NCBI GenBank assembly: GCA_025642075.2
Contig: JAODUO010000148.1
Span: 146,501 to 210,500, forward strand
Length of the DNA: 64,000 nt
Origin: Ridgeia piscesae
Lineage: Eukaryota > Annelida > Polychaeta > Sabellida > Siboglinidae
Direction of reading: 5' to 3'
Position 1 is the first letter of the stretch; the number at the start of each line of letters is the position of its first letter. A model generated the notes under the pieces. That model was not told the DNA's origin and searched no databases. It saw only the letters and a list, made by a program, of their open reading frames with translations. Below, in pieces: positions 1 through 12,600 of this stretch. The position numbers were made by a program, and so were the translations under genes.

Positions 1-785
1 ACGTCGGGGCATAGTGCAATGTCATGCGTAAAACAGAACCCGGAATAAGCTTAATCAGCTATTCGTTGTTCGTGCAAACACATGGCCGCAGTAAACAGTT
101 GTTAATTCTGCCAAGCGGTTATGGCATAGGGTCCTTTACATACGTCACTGGGAAACAATTTATTGTTGTAAGCTTAATACGTTGGATCGAATCTTGTGCT
201 GCCTTGTCAAACATTGGGCACATATTGTTTACTCTACATTGAGTGGTGGATCTTTATGTGCGAATAGTCTTCGCGCTTACAGGAAGTAAAGTTTATAGCG
301 CTTTAAGCAATCTTGGGGTTTTAACTATTGCGCTATATAGGAACTTACCTTTGTCTTTTTGATGTAACGAGTGTCCTTGCAAATACATCACTACATTTGC
401 TGTTAGTTCGCGACGACAAACGTCCCAAGCTATTATTGTTCAATAACAAATAATTTTGCTGCAGAGAAACAGTTTTGTCAAAGAAACCAGTTATTACAAA
501 TATCATGAATCGTACAGTTACCGCATTCTTACAAGTCTAGACCACGATAACCACTAGCCACATTGGCTACGTCAGCCATATTCGAGATATAATTTCAACA
601 TTTGGTTTTACATAGACTAATTAGCATTATCGATATGTAACAGCACAGTTAAGTAGCAGAAGTACCTCGAGTCGGGGCGCTGAACGCTGTCGACAACAAA
701 AGATGCCATCACAATACATTCTCACTCTGCGGAATACAAGCGTGCTTGTGAGGAACACCGCGAGAAACAGCGAACGGCCGCGCAG

Positions 786-812
786 TGACGTCAATTACTA
801 ACTGTGACGTCA
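786..812. promoter_or_regulatory. two perfect CRE (TGACGTCA) sites
   Basis: The palindromic octamer TGACGTCA occurs at 786-793 and again at 805-812, 19 bp start to start, inside a locally GC- and CpG-rich patch. This is the consensus for CREB/ATF bZIP dimers. Two exact copies this close are unlikely by chance in AT-rich DNA. No gene start can be assigned nearby, so a promoter role is inference. Confidence 0.5.
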
Positions 813-1094
813 CTACCGCTTGCGCTGTAATTATTTCACCGCGGAAATCAATCTCCAAATTAGAGCATTTCTGGTTGCGCGCGTTAGGGGTACCGTTGGA
901 AGGATATAGTTATTTAGTAACACTTTAAAAAATGTGCAAATAGTTAAATTTACTATTGGTAATGTTTATTTAAAATAGCGTCCCATTTATGGGACACCAG
1001 CAAGAAGAAAATAATATGCTGATGTTGAACAAACCTTTCTTTCTCTCGCCTCGTCCAAAACATGGGACGTCCACGTGTTACATTTCGTAGCCTC

Positions 1095-1157
1095 TCTTCT
1101 TCTTCTTCTTCTTCTTCTTCTTCTTCGTCGTCGTCGTCATCTTCTTCTTCTTCTTCC
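1095..1157. repeat. trinucleotide microsatellite (CTT)n(CGT)n(CTT)n
   Basis: Runs of ctt, then cgt, then ctt again make a short compound trinucleotide repeat. No open coding context surrounds it. Confidence 0.85.
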
Positions 1158-2045
1158 GGATACCGCTTAATCTCAACATGCTGAAGATACAGGCGGGCGA
1201 ACAGGAAAAGGTTGAATTTGTTTTATTTTTAGGGTACAATCAGAACAGGAATTAGTGCCTGTAAATAGAAATACGTATAAAAGAACTAGTTGTGTCTAAA
1301 AAGTGGAATAATGCAGCAAAGTCTGGATATTGTTCTTAAATGCATGCATGCTTTATGCATATCATATCTTCCTTAGTTTTCGTGCGAAAAAGGGGCGCTA
1401 ACAAAACTTAGGGTCTATATCTGTTCTAATTATATTTGATCGCAGAGATTTGCCAACGACGACGATTGTAGCAATGATAATGATGATGACTATTAGTGCA
1501 ACATGTTATATGTCTTGTTCTTGCATTAAGTGTCTGTTTTTTCTCTCACGTAACATGGTATAATGATATTTTATGTTTTAGTTTAATTTCTTATTTTAGT
1601 AATGATTCCAACCTGGGTGAGATGTGAGAGAATAAAGAACGTTGAGTTAGTTCCGAGACGGGTTTTCGGTGATTTTTTCGGATGTGACAAGGCTCAAAAA
1701 TAGACTCGATTCGGATAGATTTAGTCGACGACCACGAATCACGCCGCTTTTTCATCGTCGCGTATTTTGTGATAAAACAGATACGTGCCGTGCCATGGTA
1801 GATTGCAACTTTCATATTTCAATTGTTAATATCGTAAACACGAAATGTTCATATTCATAGTCGTCATACTGCAGGGGTCGACGATCCTAAGTACAGACCA
1901 ATTTGATGCTATACGCAAATATTTGGTTCCCGCATTCGTTATAAATGACTCATCATTATTACTCATGGGTGATCCATTACAGCAAAGACATCGCCGCCTT
2001 TTAAAATCACATGTGACTGTTAATAAATCTTGTCTAGCAAGCAGT

Positions 2046-2104
2046 GAGGTCGAGAAGTGGGCCTTACACGCGCTACGTATGAGTAGGGCCCACTTCTCGA
2101 CCTC
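2046..2104. repeat. perfect 18-bp inverted repeat (hairpin)
   Basis: The arm gaggtcgagaagtgggcc (2046-2063) is exactly reverse-complementary to 2087-2104, leaving a 23-nt loop. No terminal-repeat transposon boundary is visible around it. It may be a transcribed hairpin or a recent inverted duplication. Confidence 0.8.
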
Positions 2105-3714
2105 AGCGGTGTGGTCGACGCAATCAACCATGACATTGTCGTCGAACTATCCCAAGTACAAACCAAGTTGACGGTCAGGAAGCAGCTCTTCACAGGCTGG
2201 CCTCTTATCCTACCGCCCGAACATAATGCGTCAGCTATAATAATCATCTTTCTTGGGACCGATTACAAAATGCATCTCGTCATGGCGGTACGTCTACGTA
2301 AGACGGTCATTGATGACGCGTAAGATTGGTGGGCGAGGCTATGGAGATGAGGCATCTCAGATCATCTCAGATTAAATGCTCTTCTTTTCCGGTTTGGTGG
2401 TATAGATATATTTTATGAGCAGAAATCTGCGAAGAGATTGAACTTAGTCACGTGTCGTTAATTTCACGGTTCACAAGCAAAACATATAGAAATGTTCAAA
2501 ATATACGCATTAAAAAGGTAGGCATTTAGCTGTGGCAATGCACTCACCAAAAGAGGCTATTCGCCAGGGACGGCATTTTACCCCCCCCCGCAAAAATCAT
2601 TTACGTCATTATACTGCTTGGATAGCGATGGCAAGCATTTTACTTTTGATCTTGGCAAATGAGAACACACAATGATATTGATATAATAAAGAAATATAAT
2701 CTTGCACACCTAGTGTCCGCCTTAGATAGATTTAAGTGGCATATAGAAATGGAAGTAATGAGATAGGTATTGATAATTGTGTAATTAGTTTCTATTCTAT
2801 ATAACATGTTTGTATATATAACAACATATTTTTGCCAAAACAGCTGTGGGGTAAAAAATGCCTACGTAGATTTTAACATCAAAAGTGAGAAGAACATGCA
2901 CATTAACGCTCTTGTCAGATGAAAGCGAGATATGAGAGCAATTGAAACAAAAAACATTATATGTGAGACAGTGCGTTAGGCGTTCGTTGTAAAAGTGGCA
3001 TGAGCGTATTGTCTTACATGGGCATATTATCCCGCCCTACCCTACCCTACTTTCTCTCTTTCTCTACATACGACACACATATATATTTTCACTGGAGACT
3101 CTAGTGGGAAAAGTTATTTCTATTTATTATTATTTTTCACAACTGTAGTGCGCATTTCGACAGGCCCGATCGGCGTTGTTCACGTGACATCACAAAAACA
3201 TCAATACTATTTGCCGGGTATAGCAGTACATATAATTAAAGAAGAGATGTTAAGGTAAACACTAGATGGGCGCAACTCGTTTTTACATATGTCCGATAAC
3301 CGGCTTGTCTGATAACAGGTACATTATATTTACTCTTTACCGAATTCAAATATTGTCTATCCTACATTCACTTCAGCCATTTTGAAAGATCGTGGCCATC
3401 AGAACTGATATCCCTGTATCTTATGAACTATGCTACCTAGAGATGTGACATTGATATTGAGATGTAAGCCCTACTCATGTGGATATAGATATGGATTTAC
3501 ATTTAATCATATACTTAGTTTTGGCCTTTTTCACTCAGCACCTGGGCCTATTCTCCCCCATAGACACCGGTTAACAAAACGGCGACCGACAAAACTATAA
3601 ATTACGGACCGCATCACCGCTACGTTTGTGTAAAAATATGGGGTGCATCTATTTCAAATATGTTCCTGATGCACATGTCCGATATTGTTGTCAGAGAAGA
3701 CGGAAGTATTGTGA

Positions 3715-3925
3715 GTGGGAACAAACAGCTGGAAAATATAAAATATTGTTCATGGCGCGGTTGTGCGCCAATCGAGGTTCAATCCCACCTACCGCCGTTT
3801 CGAAACTTGGGCAACTTCGTTCACCCCACATTTGCCTGTGTCTTTCAGAAGAGACACTAAATGCCGGTGGTCCCTTCTATCTGGTGTCTATGCCAGGGGA
3901 AGTAAAAGATCACACACAGGGAGTA
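3715..3925 (+). mobile_element. tRNA-derived SINE-like element
   Basis: At about 3775-3787 there is a good RNA polymerase III B-box (gaggttcaatccc). It is followed by a body (gggcaacttcgttcaccccac, then a segment around gacactaaatgccggtggtc) that resembles tRNA-derived SINEs of many invertebrates. A poor A-box candidate lies about 50 nt upstream. Ends and target duplications are not clear. Confidence 0.45.
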
Positions 3926-4017
3926 AATGTGTAACCTGTCTAATTCTAGAGAAGGACAACTCCTTCGTTAGCCCAATTTTGGCCTCTTTGGAGGAAACCA
4001 CCTGAGACCAAGATTTG

Positions 4018-4212
4018 GCTACTTTGTAGGAGATTAACTTGCTTTGGAGTATAACTTTTGAAACGTGCAACGTTTCGTCCAATCAGCTATTGGTCTTGAT
4101 CACGAACTAGTGTCACGTGTCATGGCTCATGTTTCAGCCTATAGCTGATGGGTCGAAACGTCGTACGTTTCAAAAGTTATATTCCAAAGTAAGTTACTTT
4201 CTTACAAAATAA
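4018..4212. repeat. long imperfect foldback, arms of 55-70 bp
   Basis: Positions 4036-4090 and 4141-4195 are reverse complements with about six mismatches over 55 bp. Weaker pairing extends to 4018 and 4212. The loop is 50 nt. The arms share the core taacttttgaaacgt. This looks like a small foldback or MITE-type element. Confidence 0.8.
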
Positions 4213-4382
4213 AACAGGTGGACAAATAAGTGTACTTGGGTGGGAAGAAAGTGAAACAAAGAGAGTTTATTTTATATATTCCTAGGAGGAGCAATATGTG
4301 GGGGACAGTAATTCAGACACCGACGTTCACAGGGCTGTAAATAGAATTGGGGTAATTGTTTGGAGAAAAAGTGAAGGAGTCC

Positions 4383-4570
4383 CAGCAAACGCGTAACGTT
4401 CCCGTAACGTTAGCAGAAGGTTATAATTAGGCTATGCAGTAACATTCCCATATGTAATGTTAAGGGAACTTTCCAAAAAAACGTTAGGAGAACGTTACCG
4501 GCTAACGTTATCGTAACATAGAAATAACGTTCTGCTAACGTTCTGCTAACCTGATTTTGTTAGCTGTAGT
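4383..4570. repeat. AACGTT-rich degenerate repeat, possible MITE
   Basis: AACGTT and related forms (gtaacgtt, taacgttctgc) recur about ten times. The left edge begins cccagcaaac, the same end seen in the element at 6970. The right edge near 4560 (ttttgttagctg) is a decayed complement of it. A member of the same non-autonomous element family is likely but the right end is uncertain. Confidence 0.45.
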
Positions 4571-6409
4571 GCTGGAATCCGAGACAGCTACGCGCATCAT
4601 GTAAGCCCAGGAAGAGTGCTTTACTCAAGTGTTACCCCGGGATACATCATATGGTCTGGAGACGACGTCACTGACAGAAAAACAACAAGAGCGGGTACGT
4701 GAAGGTTATGAAAACAACAAACTTGAACGAATTGCGGGGGTATAGGAACGGATAACGAATACGTGTAATAGAGAAACTGCGCGCTAAGAAGAAGCTAGTG
4801 TTGACTCAAGTGTGAAGAGAACGGGACGAGAGGGCTGGCATAGAAAGTAGATGCCCAGAGGATGGAGGGGAAATGGGGGAGAGAAAAATCTAGATTCTGA
4901 CAGGAGGACTACGAGAAGAGAGACTTGGAAGGAATTGGAGAGGAAAAGAGAACAAGAGCGAAAAGGGTATGGTGACAACTGGTTGTTAAAGTAGTGCAGA
5001 ATAAGTCAGATAAAAGATGAGGAAGAACAACAAACCTGGCATTTATTAGGAACGGAACAGAAACCAGCCTCGTCCACGACTAGCAATTAATAAGGCGGAG
5101 AACAAAAACAAGAACAACAATTGTAAACGGGGTGCAGATATGTACTTCACGTGATCCATGAACTTTTCGTCCGTGCACATTAAAACGTCGTCGATTTAGC
5201 TTTAGGAGAACACCGACCGTTGTTTGAGTGACATCTGATGTTGACAGGAAGAGGAGACCGCGGTGGATGTAGAACACGGTTGTTTGGCGCTGCAGACAGA
5301 ATCACTTCCGTCTTCATCTCGACACATGGGCCGGGTCATCCGATTGGTGCCTGTGACGCGATTTGTTTTTAGGAATGTCAACATACAGTAATTTTGTATC
5401 ATATTGGCGTTAACGTGATGAAAGAAAGATTGCGCTACGCGAAGCCACCTGTGAGCCCAGTACTAAGTGTAACATGGAACATAGGAGTGACCCGGAACGA
5501 TCTTTCACAATTTCTTTGGCATCATTCTAGTTGATTTCCATTTCTGCCAGATCTTCTTTAAGTGTCTTGCTCCAAGCCTTACTCGACAGTCCTTTGTTTT
5601 TACTGACATCTGCAAGCACCCACCCCATCGCAACATGTGCCCTCCGATTTGCTAATGGTAAGCTTAGAATCTGTCCAGCTATATCATATGTATACAATCC
5701 ATGCCTGCTCTCCTCGACACTTTATCATTGGTGATGTGGTCTCTCTGTGTGATTCCTAATATGAAGAGGAGGCATGCGCATCTTGGTACTGGACCACATT
5801 AGGCGTAGGCTTTGGAATACTGCTGAAGTCTTGGCCTATCCTCACTCGTCGAACACATGCAGGGTCAGATATGTGCATATATACGCCCCCTCTATTTTGA
5901 AATTGTATCCGACCAACCACCCACACATATACAGACAAATATCCATCTCCAACAACTACTACAAATATACAGCTTCTTTCCCTGAACAATAGCACAGTGG
6001 AATAGACTTCCATCTAATGCATTTATCCCAAACAACCTCGACGCATTCAAGGGTACATTGCAGGATATTAACCTGACAACTGCACCCTTCAGGCCCCTCC
6101 AATAGACAACACACACCACCACCTCTGTCCATCTCCACACCCCCACCCGGTCAGGTCTGATTAACCAGGCTGTTGTGAAGGGCGACAAGTGCTGCCACGT
6201 CACGGCGCCTGGATAATCGCTGCTATGGGCAATTTCGCGCAAACGGGTAATACATCTTACTGGGTTGTTGGGTGCTACTTTTCTTGCAACGTATAACTTC
6301 CGGAAACATGAGACCGCAACGCCGAAGTTGACAACGACACTCATAATTCCTGCACTCTTCGTGCACATGATTTCCGCAGTGTTTGCGGCGAATCGAGTTG
6401 TGCATTACG

Positions 6410-6627
6410 ATGTACAAGCATTGTCAGTGCATTCTGCTTGCGATTCTATGCATCGGAGCTTGGTGGGAAGGCGGCGGCGTTTACGGCGCTGCCGATACGA
6501 AGTCAAATCCGAGCCAGACTCATCATGACACGGACGGCCCGTCCCAAGGGACTGACAAAGGCAAAGGGAAGGGCAACACCCACGATGATGTGGACGCTTT
6601 TCTCGACATCCTTTCTTACAACAACAG
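6410..6627 (+). CDS. NHE8 exon 1 (start, residues 1-72)
   Basis: ATG at 6410 opens [19 protein letters not shown], a good signal-peptide or signal-anchor sequence with likely cleavage near residue 27. A hydrophilic, poorly conserved stretch ends at LSYNN. The exon ends in phase 2 before gtaata. The stop-free frame extends only to 6383 upstream, without another ATG. A CCAAT motif lies near 6100. Confidence 0.75.
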
Positions 6628-9600
6628 GTAATAAGCCAGTTCGGAGTTCCGCGGCTGCAATGCATTGTGGGTAATGTCATAGGTCAATCGACATAAACAA
6701 ACCACACGTGCCTGTATAAGTAACTTTACAGAAGTCTGACTTTGTCGTCTTATTTCATGATTTATGTAAATGGTTTTAATTTTGGTAATTATTGCTGGCA
6801 TGACCGATTTTAATGAGTTTCGTTTTTGTGGAAGAAAGACAGAATTCAGGAGTATTTGCTTACAAAAAAGGGCTGCCAGCAAACCGGAAATAAAATGAAC
6901 TAATAGCGCTGGCTTTTCGCACGTCGTTCTTTTCTATTGAGCAAAATGTCAGCACGAAAGATGTGACTGCCCAGCAAACAAGGAACCATTTCTGAACCAG
7001 TTGGCACGTGTCATACTGGTTCATAATTGGTACCGCTCCACCAGTACCTTTTTTCATGTGTATTCACATGAATACACGTGTTCTGCTCGTTGTCACGAGT
7101 TTTGAACGAGTTTGACACGAGTCATACTGGGTCAAAACTGGTAGTTTTACTGGTACGTGTCATCACGTGAAAAACTCGTGATTTCACGGTAAACAAATGT
7201 CAACACACCAAATTTGTTCACAGAATCCAGTGAATTCACGTACGAAAACATGTGAATTGAGCCAGTTGAACTTGTGAATTCACTTACAGAACATGTGAAA
7301 TCACGGGTCGTTGTTTGCTGGGTGCTGAAAAGGCGCCGCAATACTGCAAGTTATTGAGTGTAGAAGGCAATGTTTTGCCAGATCTTCTGGCTGGGAACAG
7401 CAAATTGTAAAAGCAGACTGGACAGTCCCAATAGATGATACACTTGGCATTTACTAAGTACTATGAACTGTTCAGTGCCTGGTGTTTTAGTTGTTGTTCT
7501 ACACTTCTTATATTCAGGTTCTGTTAACTGAATAGGCTATATATATTGTGGTTATGACATTATGATCTTATGAAGTCTAATTGGTTAGCAGTGGTCCCAC
7601 AAATTGTCTCAGCACTTTGTTGTAAATGAATTTGTCCCAATGCCAAAAGCTGTAGTGGCACTTTGCTGCACACATATTGTTCCTGATGCTGTGATTTGGT
7701 GACAGTGACGTGAACACGACCGTGGCGATGAATACAACCACTGTGCCACCGACGACGACGACAACAACGCCGGAGGTGAAGGAGGATCTACCGGAGAAAG
7801 GGGAGCTGGAGATGGAGAAGAACTACAGCATGATGATTTTCTTCATCCTTTTAGTCGTGGGTCAGTGCCAGCTGCCTAGATTTAAATGTTATAATTAAAT
7901 GCTTCATTACATTGTAGCAATGTCCATCGCAATATATTTACATATTGTCTGTGATCACCAAAAAATTTCAATTATTTCCACCTTGTCTCAGTTATCTTAT
8001 GAATGTATGTCTGGTATGTAATTAGTTAAATATTTTCAATTGTTCAGAAGTGTGATCGATGTTTTAAATTAGAGCAGAACAACATCTTAGACACATTTCT
8101 GTAGTTTTACAGTCAATTTGCTTCTGTTTTTGTTGCAGCCTTTTAAAAATGTCCTCTGCCGTCATGAAATTACCACTGTCATGGCTTGTGTCGCTTGTGA
8201 TATTCTAAAATGCATGTAGCAAGATGGTCAATAAAATAGCTAAAAAATAATGAGGGAATGCATTTACTTAAAAACTTAACTAAATAGTAAACTGAACCAG
8301 TTTGATGTTGATAGGTTGGGTCTTAAAGATGATTTAATATTGACAAACTGGATCCAATGAGCTCAACTGAAACCTAACCCTATAATCTATAATATAAATA
8401 CTTACTTAATTACTTACTTGAGTTATAGAACACATAATAAGTGGTCATTTGATAGCACATACAGGACATAAAGGTATGGCAGTGGACTTTTATATGTATA
8501 CAGTGGTATTTGCAATGCATATCATACAGCTTCACACTTAGAGAGAACACTCCACACCAAACACATTTATTGCAACACATATTCTGTTTTAGAATGGAAA
8601 GTATTAAGCCACATTTATAACACTGCCTAAAACCAAAGTTAGCAACTTGTCAGTGTGATGTTTTTGTAATATAGATGTGCAGTACGTAAATTGTTAAGCA
8701 TCAGGTATATTCTAGTTAGTTATGAGAACATGTTGACGTATGTTTGTGTTTCAGCCTGTTGTATCCTGGTGACACATCTCTTGATCCAGACAAAGTTCCA
8801 CTACCTCCCAGATAGTGTGGCGGTTGTACTGCTTGGTGAGATCAATACACATATGCTTTGTAAATAACAATCAAAATTGTTTCACAGGTAGCGGCCGCCC
8901 ATCTACTGTTGCTTTTTGAGCTGTTGGTGTTTGTGGAATAGTTCCTCTTGATCCATCAGTGGTTGTGTCATTAACAATGTAAAACTACTTTTCTACTTGA
9001 GCAATTTCTCATGTAATTTGAGTCACAGGGTGGAATTTTTACTAATTACTTTTATTTGTATTTAAGTACCGGGTAGTTTTATCTAAGAAAATTATAGTTT
9101 TCTTTCATTTATTCCGCACTATATTTGTGATGTCCTACTCCATTTGATAAAATACTATTAATCCATAGGAGGATTCAAATACCAGGCCAAAGGTTATTAA
9201 TATTATCCAGTCGTGGTCCACATTGCAGTCATATTTACATATATCTCTTTATTGTGAAGTAATTGGCAACATGAGGTCACAAAGCTGACAATAAATCTTT
9301 ATGTTCTTCTTTTACACTCAACTACTTTTTGAAAGTAGTCTTACGCCATTTACATTTTACTCAAGTAAGTTCTTCTAGGAAACACTTTTTTTGTTATTCA
9401 AGTAGTTTAGAGGTTTATTTTACTTTTAGTCAGGTACAGAATGAAAGTAACTCAATCAACACTTTTCATTTGCTCCACGCATCATCACTTCTATTTGTGT
9501 TGTGCTGAGTATTCATAAGGCCAAAATAAAATATAGTTGCGTTTCCGGTGACATTAATTTTTGAAATATGGTAAGTAGGAAAAACATTATTTTGTTAAAA

Positions 9601-12600
9601 CAGTTTATACCTTTTTTCATTGGCACTGAAAGCAGTTGTGGCTCTGTTGACACACTGGAGAAGTATTCTAGTGCGTTTACATTTAGTCTATTGAGCTCCT
9701 CAAACGTGACCAAGTGTGGTACACCAAGCCACAAGGCCATTTGGCCTACTTGTGTCCATACTCCAAAGTCAGTGAACTTTGGGTGCTCGTTACCATGAAC
9801 AACTGCATCATATTATGTGTGTGTACATTCATGTCAGACTGTACTGAATCCACCCAACACTGGTCCAAGAACCCACGAAAAACCAAAGACTCGAATATGC
9901 AACCATCATGTCTGATTTTTGCGCATGCTTAAGCAAAAATGCTGTGCCATTGTCATTGCGCAGTGAAAATGTCAATAAATGCTGTGGCCCATATAAAAAG
10001 ATGAAATACATCGAATTAAAAATGTGATGCTTTTCAGGACTTTTGTTGCAGTGCCAACATTTAATATAATGGTAAATGAAAAATGTCTGGTCAGAGGCAA
10101 GGGTCAAGGGTCGGCATCATCAACAAATATTTTTTGATTTGGACTTTTAAAAATATATAGTGTTGCACGGAAATACTAGAGTCTGTCGGGTTACCGGAAA
10201 CACAGGTATTATTTTATTTGGCCTAATATGTTTTTACACTATAAAAATTATGTTCTCCATCCTTGCTGTAATGTTATGTCTCTGTAGTTCACCCTGTTCC
10301 TCTGTCTTGTGCTGCAAATCATGTTTTCCAATATTTTCCTTTTCATTTCTTCTTCTTTGGTCTAGTGACAACAATCTTAGTTTGTGTTTCACAGTTTTAT
10401 CGACCTAACTGTAGTTGTTTAGCTCAAACGAGCACATTTATTTTATTTAAGCATTTTTTTAGGAGTAATCAAATATAGATAAGTTTTGATGTTTTGGAAC
10501 CATTTTACAGCATAGTATATATGAATTTTCCAGGTGCAGTGCTGGGAGTTGTGTTGAAAGTTTTGGCGCATTACAATGTCGCAAACTGGCAGGTAGGTCA
10601 TCTGGAAATGCTTTTTAAAACTAGTCTAATTTGAGCTGATGGTTGTAGAGCTATAACTGCCATTATTATTAGACTTATCCAGAGTTTTGTGACCTCCACT
10701 CTTCTGTGTATGACTCAAAATCTCACACACTTCTCTACCTTCCACACAAAATTCATTCAGAATATAATGAGAATATTCTTTCCACAAAAGTCTCGAACTA
10801 GTAACTTTGTGGAATTGGCAGTTTTTTTTTAAGAGCTGCAATAATTTACCTGTCTACAGCACTCTTTGTACCAAACTATTGAGAATGGAAAGTGTTTATT
10901 GATACTGATCAAACACTGGCAGTGTTGATTTTGAGAACAGTAGTGGCTGACCCAATTTGGTGTTAAATATTGCAGCATTTATGTTTACAGATTAATATAG
11001 TGCATTGAAAAGAAACAACATTTTGTACAAAAACAACATGGTCAAATAAAAGTGTGTACAGTTTAAAGGGAATAAAAAAGGCAGCAGTGTCGTCAGACCC
11101 TGACATGGCCGTGTACAACACTCTGTTACATTCTGAAATCGGAAACAGTTGATGTTGATTTGCAGCATTAAATAAGTTAATTCACACAGAAACTGTTCTC
11201 CTTCACAATATCGTTCAAAACAGTAACTGCTAACATCAAAGCAGCAACTGATAACAAAGATAAAAGTAAAGATAACACTATGTAAATGTCTGTCTCTGCC
11301 TTCTGTTCCAGTCGGAGGAACACTTCCCTCCCACCATGTTCTTCCTGGTTCTTCTCCCTCCCATCATATTTGAAACGGGCTATAATTTACACAAGGTAAG
11401 TCAGACACAAACTACTAACCACACAGGTATACATTGTGTGCATTTTGTCTCTGATTATTGTTATTCAGACCTTTACTTATTGTTATTCAGACCTTTACTT
11501 ATTGTTATTCAGACCTTTACTTATTGTTATTCAGACCTTTACTTATTGTTATTCAGATCTTTACTTATTGTTATTCAGACCTTTACTTATTGTTATTCAG
11601 ACCTTTACTTATTGTTATTCAGACCTTTACTTATTGTTATTCAGACCTTTACTTATTGTTATTCAGATCTTTACTTATTGTTATTCAGACCTTTACTTAT
11701 TGTTATTCAGATCTTTACTTATTGTTATTCAGATCTTTACTTATTGTTATTCAGATCTTTACTTATTGTTATTCAGATCTTTACTTATTGTTATTCAGAT
11801 CTTTACTTATTGTTATTCAGACCTTTACTTATTGTTATTCAGACCTTTACTTATTGTTATTCAGATCTTTACTTATTGTTATTCAGATCTTTACTTATTG
11901 TTATTCAGATCTTTACTTATTGTTATTCAGACCTTTACTTATTGTTATTCAGATCTTTACTTATTGTTATTCAGACCTTTACTTATTGTTATTCAGATCT
12001 TTACTTATTGTTATTCAGATCTTTACTTATTGTTATTCAGATCTTTACTTATTGTTATTCAGATCTTTACTTATTGTTATTCAGATCTTTACTTATTGTT
12101 ATTCAGATCTTTACTTATTGTTATTCAGATCTTTACTTATTGTTATTCAGATCTTTACTTATTGTTATTCAGATCTTTACTTATTGTTATTCAGATCTTT
12201 ACTTATTGTTATTCAGATCTTTACTTATTGTTATTCAGATCTTTACTTATTGTTATTAAGATCTTTACTTATTGTTATTCAGATCTTTACTTATTGTTAT
12301 TCAGACCTTTACTTATTGTTATTCAGATCTTTACTTATTGTTATTCAGATCTTTACTTATTGTTATTCAGATCTTTACTTATTGTTATTCAGATCTTTAC
12401 TTATTGTTATTCAGATCTTTACTTATTGTTATTCAGATCTTTACTTATTGTTATTCAGACCTTTACTTATTGTTATTCAGATCTTTACTTATTGTTATTC
12501 AGACCTTTACTTATTGTTATTCAGACCTTTACTTATTGTTATTCAGATCTTTACTTATTGTTATTCAGACCTTTACTTATTGTTATTCAGATCTTTACTT

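Larger units (their letters stand above)
1..6300. other. left intergenic flank
   Basis: I see no convincing exon here on either strand. Open frames are short and match no family I recognise. The stretch holds paired CRE octamers near 0.8 kb, a CTT/CGT microsatellite near 1.1 kb, a perfect hairpin near 2.05 kb, a SINE-like element near 3.8 kb, a long foldback near 4.1 kb and an AACGTT-rich repeat near 4.45 kb. The rest is AT-rich unique-looking DNA. The GC-rich patch at about 690-900 could be a promoter of a gene lying to the left. Confidence 0.6.
7861..11311 (+). other. NHE8 introns 2-4, between small exons
   Basis: Outside exons 3 and 4 I see no coding potential. The DNA is AT-rich, with a segment at about 9050-9440 containing acttttattt and caagtaagtt forms that looks like an old dispersed repeat. 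No array is present in these introns. Confidence 0.6.

Noticed and set aside
1845..2171. 108-codon plus-strand frame around the 2.05-kb hairpin
   Set aside because: No homology recognised; the frame passes through the inverted repeat and has no splice context.
5892..6368. Minus-strand 158-codon open frame just upstream of NHE8 exon 1
   Set aside because: No ATG-led conserved protein, no recognised domain, and it is antisense to the likely NHE8 promoter and leader.
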